Positions 44,211 through 52,334 of a stretch of 64,000 nt of DNA are shown piece by piece (position 1 is the first letter of the stretch; each line of letters starts with the position of its first letter). Made by a program: the position numbers and the translations under genes. The notes beneath the pieces were generated by a model. The model had not been told where the DNA came from, did not search any database, and saw nothing but the letters and a program-made list of their open reading frames with translations. The stretch spans positions 28,849 through 92,848 of the forward strand of contig DASUSS010000085.1 in assembly GCA_036374995.1 (NCBI GenBank), written 5' to 3'. Source of the DNA: SH-MAG3 sp036374995. GTDB taxonomy: Bacteria; Gemmatimonadota; Gemmatimonadetes; Longimicrobiales; RSA9.

Positions 44211-44239
44211 AAATGATCGTGTCGAGCCCGATGTGTCAA
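44211..44239 (-). promoter_or_regulatory. Promoter of the B12 uptake operon
   Basis: TTGACA (minus strand, 44234-44239) is a perfect -35. Seventeen bases on, TCATTT is a weak -10. Transcription near 44203 would begin just before the riboswitch aptamer. The position between the upstream gene's stop (44286) and the aptamer is right. Confidence 0.5.
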
Positions 44240-44285
44240 CTCCGGACCCGGGATGCGGAGCGGGAGAACGCGGGTGGTGGCTGCA

Positions 44286-45332
44286 CTAGCGGCCGGGGTT
44301 TTCCTCCGGGGTCGTGTCGGGAGGTGCGGCCTCGGGCATGACGCGGCCGCCCTCCTCGCAGCGGTCGCGGAAGATGCGGCGCCACGCGCCGTCGCGACCG
44401 CGGCCGAACGCCTCGAACCAGCTGTCACTCACGCCGTAGACGCGGAGCAGCAGCTCGGGGAAGCCATCGCGGTTCCAGTCGAGGTAGTCGATGACGCGCG
44501 GCGCGGCCTTGCCGGTCTCGGGATAGCTGCGGAAGCTGACGAACGCGGTATCGTATCCGGTCTGCGACGGCGTCGGCGCGAACACGTAGAAGAGGGAGTA
44601 GCCGTCATTGTCGAGGCCGGGGCCGAGCGTGTCGCCGACGAGCAGCGTAGCCGCGTAGGCGGACGTGCCGGCGCTGCCTGCGGGGAACGCGGTCACCTGC
44701 TCGAGCGCGGCCGCCCAGTTGCCGGGCAGCTCGGCGCCGCGTGCGCGGATGGCGCGCTCGGCGAGGATCGGCGCGATGCGGGCGCGAACGCCCGGCGGCA
44801 CTTCCGGCCGGTCCGCCCGCGCGGTGACGTTCGGCGCATCGGCGCGTGCGAGCGCGACGAACTCGGTTGCCGATACATCGCTCGAGAGCTCGAGCGAACC
44901 GGTGGCCGTCGGCAGCAGAGGACACGTCGGGACCTCGGGAACGCCGGCAGTCTGCACGAGCAGCGTGCCGGCGCGGCGGCCGCCGGTGTACAGCGTGAAC
45001 TCGCTGCCCTGCCGCATGAACTCGGCGACGAACCTGCCGGCGTACGTCGCCGCGTCGCCCGCCGCGCGGATCGGCGCGAGCGAGTCGCCCGTGATCTGTC
45101 CCACGGGCATCAGGACGGCGCCCGCGCCGGTGCGCACGACGTAATACAGGATCGGGTTCGTCGGCAGCGGCTCGACGCCGGCTTCCTCGGCGCCCTCCGG
45201 CGTCTCGACGGCCTTCGGCGGTGGTGGCACCACAGCGAGATCGACGCCGCCCCAGCTCACGTTGTCGCAGCCTGCGAGAAGGATTACAATCAGGCCGGCC
45301 GCGGCACGGGCGCTCCGGATCACTGTCTTCAT
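44286..45332 (-). CDS. Lipoprotein of unknown function
   Basis: 348 residues. Signal MKTVIRSARAAAGLIVILLAGC with lipobox LLAGC (Cys22). The middle contains short beta strands (ILYYVVRTGAGAVLMPVG, FTLYTGGRRAGTLLV) and a later DWNRDGFPELLLRVYGV phrase that looks like an FG-GAP/integrin-like calcium loop. I recognise no family. GGTGGAG precedes the ATG at 45330-45332, fixing the start. It ends 47 bases before the B12-operon promoter and is divergent from the flavin reductase gene, so it is not part of the btu operon. Confidence 0.75.
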   Translation of the reverse strand: MKTVIRSARAAAGLIVILLAGCDNVSWGGVDLAVVPPPPKAVETPEGAEEAGVEPLPTNPILYYVVRTGAGAVLMPVGQITGDSLAPIRAAGDAATYAGRFVAEFMRQGSEFTLYTGGRRAGTLLVQTAGVPEVPTCPLLPTATGSLELSSDVSATEFVALARADAPNVTARADRPEVPPGVRARIAPILAERAIRARGAELPGNWAAALEQVTAFPAGSAGTSAYAATLLVGDTLGPGLDNDGYSLFYVFAPTPSQTGYDTAFVSFRSYPETGKAAPRVIDYLDWNRDGFPELLLRVYGVSDSWFEAFGRGRDGAWRRIFRDRCEEGGRVMPEAAPPDTTPEENPGR

Positions 45333-45458
45333 GGCTCCACCCTGTTCCACCCTCGAGGACTGCGGCAAAGTACGAACCCGCGCTTCCCGCTGGCAATCCG
45401 CGGGCCCGCGATCCGACCGGGCCGCCGCCTCAACTCGCAGCACCACGCGTACGAGCCG

Positions 45459-45938
45459 ATGTCGATCGAGGCCTCCGAATTCCGCCGCGTGCTCGCTCAC
45501 TGGAGCACAGGCGTAGCAATCGTCGCGACACACACGCCCGCCGGCGTGCCGTGCGGCATGACGGCGACGGCGTTCGCATCCGTCTCCCTCTCGCCGCCCC
45601 TCGTCCTCGCCTGCCTCGAGCGGGGCGCCGACACCCACGACGCGGTCCGCACTGCGGGCGTCTTCTCGATCAACATCCTCGCCGACGATCACGAAGCACT
45701 GTCGCGTCGCTTCGCGGGTGACGACTCGAGCCGCAAGTTCGTCGGCGTGCCGCATCACGCGGCGCGGACCGGCGCGCCCGTGCTCGACGACGCGCTCGCC
45801 TGGGTCGACTGCCGCGTCCACTCGGCCCATGACGCCGGCGACCACACGATCTTCATCGGCCACGTGATGGCCGGTTCCGCGCGCGAGGGCGACCCGCTGC
45901 TGTATTATCGCGGCGCCTACACGCGGCTGATCCGATGA
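45459..45938 (+). CDS. Flavin reductase-like / FMN-binding split-barrel protein
   Basis: 159 residues. The opening EASEFRRVLAHWSTGVAIVAT, then GMTATAFASVSLSPPLVLAC and GVFSINILADDH, are the classic flavin reductase (HpaC/NmoB) blocks. It reduces FMN or FAD with NAD(P)H, usually supplying a monooxygenase. The ATG is the only one near the family start. Its stop overlaps the next gene by 4 bases (ATGA), coupling it to the membrane/SDR fusion. Confidence 0.93.
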   Translation: MSIEASEFRRVLAHWSTGVAIVATHTPAGVPCGMTATAFASVSLSPPLVLACLERGADTHDAVRTAGVFSINILADDHEALSRRFAGDDSSRKFVGVPHHAARTGAPVLDDALAWVDCRVHSAHDAGDHTIFIGHVMAGSAREGDPLLYYRGAYTRLIR

Positions 45939-47227
45939 GCGCGGGCGCCGCACGCGCGAGCACGATCGCCGCACTCGCCGCAGGCGTCACGCTCGGCGCC
46001 GCGACGAGTGCCGGCACCGCGCTGCTGCTCTACACGGGCCAGGGCTTCCTTCGCGCCGCGGGTCTCCTCGTCTCCTCCATGCTGATGGCCGTCGCCGCTG
46101 GACTCTGGGCGGGCGCGCCCGAGCCGGCGACACGCTCATCCGCGCGCGCGCGCTGGGCCACGCTCAGCATCGCGCTCATCGCGGGCGGCATCTTCTCCGG
46201 TCTGTGGAACGCACGCGAAGCGCTGCGCGGGCACGCGCTCGGCGGCGCACTGGCCGTGCTGCTCATCCTCGCGCTGCCCGCCTACACCGCGGGCTCGCTG
46301 CTGGCGGCACTGCACGCGCGCAACCGACGGGACCGGGGCGGCGGCGCGGTCGCGACCGGCGCGATCGCGGGCAGTGCCGTCGGCATCCTGCTCGCAACGA
46401 CGCTCCTCATCCAGGCGCTCGCGCCGTACGCGATCTACTTCGGTGCCGCGATCCTGGTCTCGGCCGCGTCACTGCTCGACCGCCGTCGCGCCACGATGTA
46501 TCCGGCCAGCGGAGATACTGCCATGATCGATCACGTCGTCATCGTCACCGGCGTCGGCGACGCCGGTCAGCTCGGCTATACGATCGCGCGCCGGTTCCTC
46601 GAGGCGGGCGCCCGCGTCGTGATCAGCGCGCGCTCGCCCGAGCTGCCGGAGATCGCAGCGAGCCTGCGGGCCCATGGGGAGGTCATGCCGGTGCACGCCG
46701 ATCTCACGAACGACGCCCACGTCGACACGCTGATCGGCCGCACGCGCGAGCAGTTCGGCCGCCTCGACGCGCTGGTCAACGTCGCCGGCGGACTCTCCGT
46801 CATCGCGGCCGTCGAGGATACCACGCCCGCGGAGTGGCAGCGGGAAATCGAGCGCAACGCCGGCACGGTGCTGCGCGTCACGCGTGCGGCACTCCCGCTC
46901 CTGCGCGAGAGCCACGGCACGGTCGTGAACTTCGCCGCGCCGGCGGCCGCTCGCGCACCGGCGAAGCTGGCCGCCTACAGCGCCGCGAAGGCCGCCGTCG
47001 TCGCACTGACGCGCTCGCTCGCGATCGAGGAGAAGGCGAACGGCGTGCGTGCGAACGCCATCGCGCCCGGCCTCATGGACACGGAGCAGAATCGCGCGGC
47101 GGCGGGCACCGCGGCGACGTTCGTGACACGCGAGGATGTCGCCGCCGTCGCGCTGTTCCTCGCCGGGCCGGCGTCGGCAGGGATCACGGGCGAGACCGTG
47201 CAGGTTCTGGGGGCGACGATCCAGTGA
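45935..47227 (+). CDS. Membrane domain fused to a short-chain dehydrogenase
   Basis: 430 residues as one frame. Residues 1-~185 contain about six hydrophobic helices (for example ATLSIALIAGGIFSGLW, GALAVLLILALPAYTAGSLLAAL). From Met197 an SDR begins: VTGVGDAGQLGYTIA cofactor loop, NVAGG, Ser-poor VNFAAP at the usual catalytic-Ser position, and YSAAKAAVVAL with Tyr and Lys. Then APGLMDTEQNR. The SDR may also be translated alone from the ATG at 46523-46525, which has GGAG eight bases upstream. The usual Ser is Ala or absent here, so classical catalysis is questionable. The 3' end overlaps the convergent EamA gene by 44 bases. Confidence 0.8.
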   Translation: MSAGAARASTIAALAAGVTLGAATSAGTALLLYTGQGFLRAAGLLVSSMLMAVAAGLWAGAPEPATRSSARARWATLSIALIAGGIFSGLWNAREALRGHALGGALAVLLILALPAYTAGSLLAALHARNRRDRGGGAVATGAIAGSAVGILLATTLLIQALAPYAIYFGAAILVSAASLLDRRRATMYPASGDTAMIDHVVIVTGVGDAGQLGYTIARRFLEAGARVVISARSPELPEIAASLRAHGEVMPVHADLTNDAHVDTLIGRTREQFGRLDALVNVAGGLSVIAAVEDTTPAEWQREIERNAGTVLRVTRAALPLLRESHGTVVNFAAPAAARAPAKLAAYSAAKAAVVALTRSLAIEEKANGVRANAIAPGLMDTEQNRAAAGTAATFVTREDVAAVALFLAGPASAGITGETVQVLGATIQ

Positions 47228-48140
47228 CCCGCACGCGCCGCCGTGCAAGCAGGACGGCGGCCGCCACGATCAGCGCCATCCCGATCAGCTGCGACGAGTC
47301 CATGCGCTCGTCGAGCAGCAGCGCGGCCAGCACGGCCGCGACCGCCGGCTCGAACGATGCCAGCATCGCGGCGGTGCTCGCGCGCAGCCGTTCCAGCGCG
47401 GCCAGGTAGAGCGCGTACGGCAGGATCGTCGGCACGATGCCGAGCGCGATGAGCAGCAGCGTGTGTGCGGGCGAGCGCACGAACGGCATGATGGGCGAGG
47501 CAACCAGCGCGAGCGCGAGTGTGGCGAACGCGAAGGACCAGAACAGCGAAGCGAAGGCGCCGTACCGCTCGGTCGCGACCTTGCTGAACAGCGTGTACAG
47601 TGCGTAGCCGAAACCCGAGCCGAGGCCGAGCACCAGGGCCGGCAGCGGCAGCGCGGCCGTGCCGCGGATGAGCGAGCCCGCGGCGCCCGTCACCAGCACG
47701 ACGCCCGTCAGCACGAGCGCGAGCGCGACCGCGCGCATGCCGCCCAGCCGCTCGTGCCAGAGCAGCCGCGACACCACCACGACGAATGCGGGAGCCGTGT
47801 AGAGCAGCGCAACCGCGATCGACACCGTGGTGCGCTCGAGCGCCGCGAAGAAGACCACCTCGAACAGCGCGAAGCCGAGGATGCCGTAGGCGGCGAGGAA
47901 GGGGAGCGTGCGCAGCGGCACGCGCAGGCGCCGTACGCGTCCGAGCCCGACGAGTGCGATTCCGGCGAAGCCGACGGCGGCGCGCACGCTCGCCAGCTCG
48001 AGCGGCTCGAACCCCGCCTCGTACAGGAACTTTGCGAAGATGCCGAACGTCGCCCAGAGCGAGGCGGCGCCCAGGACGAGCGCCGCACCGACTACTGGTC
48101 GCTCGCCGTGAAGAACCGCTTGTTCGCCAGCTCGAGCCAC
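47184..48140 (-). CDS. EamA/DMT-family permease
   Basis: About 318 residues. Ten transmembrane helices in two EamA repeats, first beginning GAALVLGAASLWATFGIFAKF and second LPALVLGLGSGFGYALYTLFSK, each ending near a charged helix cap. It is a metabolite exporter or importer of the drug/metabolite superfamily; substrate unknown. No ATG, GTG or TTG lies at the first helix. The nearest start is a GTG at 48138-48140 inside the last codons of the DUF2723 gene (49-base overlap), so the N-terminus is uncertain. The 3' end overlaps the SDR fusion. Confidence 0.85.
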   Translation of the reverse strand: MARAGEQAVLHGERPVVGAALVLGAASLWATFGIFAKFLYEAGFEPLELASVRAAVGFAGIALVGLGRVRRLRVPLRTLPFLAAYGILGFALFEVVFFAALERTTVSIAVALLYTAPAFVVVVSRLLWHERLGGMRAVALALVLTGVVLVTGAAGSLIRGTAALPLPALVLGLGSGFGYALYTLFSKVATERYGAFASLFWSFAFATLALALVASPIMPFVRSPAHTLLLIALGIVPTILPYALYLAALERLRASTAAMLASFEPAVAAVLAALLLDERMDSSQLIGMALIVAAAVLLARRRVRVTGSSPPEPARSRP

Positions 48141-50527
48141 TGGTCGCTCAGCATCAGGTGGCGCTCGGCATCCTGCCCGCGACCCATGGCGTCGTAGACG
48201 AGCGCCATGCCGCGATGCGAGTAGCCGTAGTACGCCGGGATCCCCTCCGTCGCAATGTCCACCCAGTGGCCCCACTCGCCCGGGATCCCGCCGCGATGGA
48301 TGAATACGTCGCTGAGCAGCCGCTCCGTCCGCGGCACGTCGATGTACGGGCCGATCACGGACGTGAACGGACTGGGCGGCACCGCGTAGATCCCGCGTGC
48401 CGAATCCGGCTCGACGGGGCCGTTGTTCAGCTTCAGTGCGACGCCCTGCCGGATCAGATACGGGCGCAGGTTCAGCTCCTCGTACGCCTGCGTCGTCATC
48501 GCAAAATAGATCGGGCGGTCTCCGAGCCCGTTCTGGATGATCGACGCCATGAAGATGTCCGCCGGCACCATCACGGTATTGCCGGCCAGCGTCGCCTCTA
48601 TGCTGCCGGCGCGGAATACGCGCGCGTCCGGCAGCAGGTACGGCGGCGTGCCCGTCACCTCGGCGATCTCCTGATCCGTCAGCGGCAGGATCGACCGGGT
48701 CGGCGCACCGGCGCGCCGGGGCTCCGCCGTCACGCCCGACGTGTCGCCGCGCGTCACGTACGGACGATAGAAGTCCGGCCCCTCGTCCGGCTCGTACGGC
48801 CGCTGGCAGATGATGCGTGTCGGATCCTGGTCCGGCGACACGCCGGGCGCACACGGCTGCGTGAGATCGCGCAGCTGCCGCGCGTACCACGGCGTGTTCA
48901 GGTAGCTCATCACGATGACGGTGACATCGCGGCGGATGCCCTCCGTCTCCTGGAGGTACCACAGCGGGAACGTGTCGTTGTCGCCGTTCGTGAACAGTAC
49001 GCCGTACGGCTCCACGCTCATGAGCAGGTTGTACGCCCAGTCGCGCGCGGCATAGTCGTAGCTGCGGTCCGCCCAGGTCCAGTTCGCGAGCAGCGGGATC
49101 AGCGCGATCGCGAGCACGGGTGCCATCCGCCAGGACGGCCGGATCGCAGCGGCAGGCATGCGGTCCAGCACGGCGCGCCGCGCCGACGCCACCCCTGCCG
49201 TGGCACGCTCCGACAGCCACAGCCACAGCGCGGCCAGACCGACGCCCGCCCACAGACCCCAGAGCGAGAAGCTGACGATGAAGAAGTAGTCGCGCTCGCG
49301 GACCTCCGTCTGCTCGCGGCCGACGCCCGGATACGTGAAGCCGTATTTGAAGTTCAGATAGAACGTGAGGCCGATGGAGAGCGTCACGAACAGCAGCGCG
49401 AAATACACCCAGCTCGTGCGGTCCCGACGGTAGTGCGAGAACGCGCCGAACAGGCCGAGCGCGGTGAAGAGCAGGGTGATCGGCGTGCGGAACGTGCCGA
49501 AGAACGACTGCAGCCCGTTCACCGAGCGCGCCCACTGCCAATCGAAGTACTGCGCATAGTTCGCGTACTGCGCGACGATCAGGCCCGCGTCCCGCGGCAC
49601 CTCGTAGCCCTGCGCGTAGGCGATCGGGTTCACCAGCATCGACGGCTTGTCGTACTGCTCGCGCTGGAGCGCCGCCGACAGGTCCTCGCAGCCCGCGCGA
49701 CCCATTGTCGCCACGCTCACGATCGCCTCGCCCACCGTCTCGCACGTCGGGTCGGCCTCGTTGATCACCGGGCTCAGGCCCGCGCGGATCGGCAGGTACA
49801 GGTGCACGGAGATTCCGAGCAGCACGACGAACACGCCCGCGGCGTACAGCCGCCAGTTCAGCAGCGTACGCGGCTCGACCATCAGGATGAACGCGATCAG
49901 CGCGGGCGCCGCGAGGAACGCCATCAGATGGTTGCCGACCGAGAGCGCGAGGATGAACAGCATCAGCAGGATCAGGTTGTCATCCTTGCCCTCGCCGATA
50001 TGGTCGCGCCAGCGGAACGCGAGCCAGGAGAGCAGCGCAATCGTGAACAGCGAGACCGTGTACACCTTCTCGTTCACGTTCGACTGGTTCCACACCGTGA
50101 ACGCCGTGGCGCTGACCAGCACGGCAACGGCAGCGCCGACCAGGCGGAAGTGGCGGTCGGTCGAGTAGAAGGAGAGGATCCGGTCGACGAGCAGGAACCA
50201 GAAGCCGTGTGCCAGCGCACTCATCATCGCGCTGAAGAGATTGATGCGGACGGCGGTCGACAGGCCGAGCGGCGAGATCAGCAGATCCCACGCGCGTGCG
50301 AGCACCACGAACAGCGGATTGCCGGGCGGGTGCGGAATGCCGAGGATCGATGCGGTCGCGATGTACTCGCTCGTGTCCCAGAACGCGGTCGTGGGGCTGA
50401 GGGTCACGACGTACAGCAGGAACACGCCTGCGGCCGCCAGCGCCGCGGCGGGGTAGGGCGGCCGGTACGCTTCAGCCGTCGCCGTCTCCCGCACCGCGGC
50501 GGGACGCACCGTTTCCGTCTGGTTCAT
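48092..50527 (-). CDS. DUF2723 membrane protein (putative O-mannosyltransferase-like glycosyltransferase)
   Basis: 811 residues. The N-terminal half has ~10-12 transmembrane helices and the signature segment FWDTSEYIATASILGIPHPPGNPLF, the acidic WDTSEY/HPPGNPL loop of the DUF2723 (GT117) family, related to protein O-mannosyltransferases using lipid-linked sugars. The C-terminal half (~from 470) is a large soluble domain (for example EPYGVLFTNGDNDTFPLWYLQE). The Asp and Glu in the first loop are likely catalytic. It is common in Bacteroidota and Gemmatimonadota and thought to glycosylate secreted proteins. The start is ATG at 50525-50527, divergent from trpE. Confidence 0.93.
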   Translation of the reverse strand: MNQTETVRPAAVRETATAEAYRPPYPAAALAAAGVFLLYVVTLSPTTAFWDTSEYIATASILGIPHPPGNPLFVVLARAWDLLISPLGLSTAVRINLFSAMMSALAHGFWFLLVDRILSFYSTDRHFRLVGAAVAVLVSATAFTVWNQSNVNEKVYTVSLFTIALLSWLAFRWRDHIGEGKDDNLILLMLFILALSVGNHLMAFLAAPALIAFILMVEPRTLLNWRLYAAGVFVVLLGISVHLYLPIRAGLSPVINEADPTCETVGEAIVSVATMGRAGCEDLSAALQREQYDKPSMLVNPIAYAQGYEVPRDAGLIVAQYANYAQYFDWQWARSVNGLQSFFGTFRTPITLLFTALGLFGAFSHYRRDRTSWVYFALLFVTLSIGLTFYLNFKYGFTYPGVGREQTEVRERDYFFIVSFSLWGLWAGVGLAALWLWLSERATAGVASARRAVLDRMPAAAIRPSWRMAPVLAIALIPLLANWTWADRSYDYAARDWAYNLLMSVEPYGVLFTNGDNDTFPLWYLQETEGIRRDVTVIVMSYLNTPWYARQLRDLTQPCAPGVSPDQDPTRIICQRPYEPDEGPDFYRPYVTRGDTSGVTAEPRRAGAPTRSILPLTDQEIAEVTGTPPYLLPDARVFRAGSIEATLAGNTVMVPADIFMASIIQNGLGDRPIYFAMTTQAYEELNLRPYLIRQGVALKLNNGPVEPDSARGIYAVPPSPFTSVIGPYIDVPRTERLLSDVFIHRGGIPGEWGHWVDIATEGIPAYYGYSHRGMALVYDAMGRGQDAERHLMLSDQWLELANKRFFTASDQ

Positions 50528-50673
50528 GCGGTCATCTTCTGCCCGTTACGTTCTGCCCGATCCTGCAAACCGCTGAAGATACGGCCTCGGGGACAGTGGC
50601 GGAAGCTGAGGGAGGGCCGCCCCGGGGCCGCAGGTTTGCGTTCCGATGCCGATCGCCCGACCTTGCAGCCGCC

Positions 50674-52155
50674 ATGATCACGCCGACACTCGACGACTTC
50701 AGGGCGCTGGCCCGGCACGGCACCAGTGTTCCGGTGGCGCGCTCGTTCCTGTTCGACCGCGATACGGCGGTGACCGCCTACCACAAGCTGCGCCGGCCGC
50801 CGTTCGGGTTCCTGCTCGAATCGCTGGTCGGCGGGGAGAAGTGGGCGCGCTACACGTTCGTCGGTGCGGCGCCGAAGAGCGCCTGGCGACTCGAGCGCGA
50901 TGGCCGCGTGAGCGACTGGACCGCCGCGGACGGGTGGAGCGCGCCGCGTGACGCCGGCGATCCGCTCGCGGAACTGGACGCGAAGCTCCGTGCGGTGCGG
51001 GTCGCGCACGTGCCCGGCCTGCCGCGGTTCGTCGGCGGTGCGGTCGGATTTCTGGGTTACGACGTGGTCCGCCGCATCGAGTCGCTGCCGGACGCACCGC
51101 CCGCCGCGCTGGATGTTCCCGATGCGCTGCTGCTGTTCACGGACACCGTGCTCGCGATCGACAACGTGTTCGGCCGAGCCCACGCGGTGACGCTCGTCGA
51201 TGTGACGGACGCGGGCGAGGACGAGCTGCGCCGCCGCTACGAGGATGCGGTCGCGCGGGTCGACGCGCTCGTGCACGCGCTCGCGCAGGAGTCTGCGCCC
51301 GAGCCGCTGCCGCTGCCCGCGGCGGACGCCGACGTCGCGTTCGAGAGCAGTTATCCGCGCGCCGCGTTCGAGCGCGATGTCGACCGGATCCGCGAATACA
51401 TCCGGGCCGGTGACGTATTCCAGGTCGTGCTGAGCCAGCGCCTCAGCGTGCGCACGACGCGTGACCCGTTCGAGCTGTACCGCGCGCTGCGCGCGCTGAA
51501 CCCGTCGCCGTACCTGTTCTTCATGGAGCTCGACGGCATCGCGCTGGTCGGCTCATCGCCGGAGGTTCTCGTCCGCGTGGAGGATGGGACCGTCACCGTG
51601 CGACCGATCGCGGGCACCCGGCCGCGCGGCGCGACGGAGGAGGAGGATGGCGAGCTCGTCGCCGAGCTGCTCGCCGATCAGAAGGAGCGGGCCGAGCACC
51701 TGATGCTGGTCGACCTCGGCCGCAACGATGTCGGCCGCGTCGCGCGGTTCGGCACCGTGCACGTGCCCCACTTCATGACCGTCGAGAAGTACAGCCACGT
51801 GCTGCACCTCGTCAGCCAGGTCGAGGGCGAGCTGCGCGCGGGTGCTTCCGCCATCGACGTCTTCCGGGCCTGCTTCCCGGCCGGCACCGTGTCCGGCGCG
51901 CCCAAGGTGCGGGCGATGCAGATCATCGACGAGCTCGAGCCCGTCCGCCGCGGCGTCTATGCCGGAGCCGTCGGCTACTTCGCCTGGGGCGGTGTCACGA
52001 TGGACACCGCCATCGCGATCCGCACCATCGTCGCGCGCGACGGCATCGCGCACGTGCAGGCGGGCGCGGGCATCGTCGCCGACTCACTACCCGCCCGCGA
52101 ATGGGACGAGACTCTGGCCAAGGCCCGCGCCCTGCTCCGCATCCTGGCCGGCTGA
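50674..52155 (+). CDS. trpE: Anthranilate synthase component I
   Basis: 493 residues. Converts chorismate to anthranilate with glutamine- or ammonia-derived nitrogen. The tryptophan-feedback motif LLES is at 47-50, and the chorismate-binding core includes PIAGTRPRG, KERAEHLMLVDLGRNDVGRV, FPAGTVSGAPKVRAMQ and AGAVGYFAWGG. The LLES and the arrangement distinguish it from PabB. No trpG or other trp gene adjoins, so the glutaminase subunit must lie elsewhere. The ATG at 50674 is favoured because the family N-terminus starts there; the upstream in-frame part is Arg/Gly-rich shadow. Confidence 0.94.
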   Translation: MITPTLDDFRALARHGTSVPVARSFLFDRDTAVTAYHKLRRPPFGFLLESLVGGEKWARYTFVGAAPKSAWRLERDGRVSDWTAADGWSAPRDAGDPLAELDAKLRAVRVAHVPGLPRFVGGAVGFLGYDVVRRIESLPDAPPAALDVPDALLLFTDTVLAIDNVFGRAHAVTLVDVTDAGEDELRRRYEDAVARVDALVHALAQESAPEPLPLPAADADVAFESSYPRAAFERDVDRIREYIRAGDVFQVVLSQRLSVRTTRDPFELYRALRALNPSPYLFFMELDGIALVGSSPEVLVRVEDGTVTVRPIAGTRPRGATEEEDGELVAELLADQKERAEHLMLVDLGRNDVGRVARFGTVHVPHFMTVEKYSHVLHLVSQVEGELRAGASAIDVFRACFPAGTVSGAPKVRAMQIIDELEPVRRGVYAGAVGYFAWGGVTMDTAIAIRTIVARDGIAHVQAGAGIVADSLPAREWDETLAKARALLRILAG

Positions 52156-52334
52156 GCCGTCACGGATCGCGGCCTCCGCACGTTGATGAAGTGGCAGTCT
52201 GCCCCCTCGCGAGTACCCGCTTCGTTACCACCCAATGAAGCACGGACGCGAGTCCGGAGGGGTACGAAGTCAGATGATGACCGCGGGGGCGGCAGATCGC
52301 CTTCGCCCCACTCCTCCCCCGCCGTCGGCCGTCC

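Noticed and set aside
48141..49745. Extension of the EamA frame into the DUF2723 gene
   Set aside because: Gly/Arg-rich frame overlapping a strong membrane protein in another frame.
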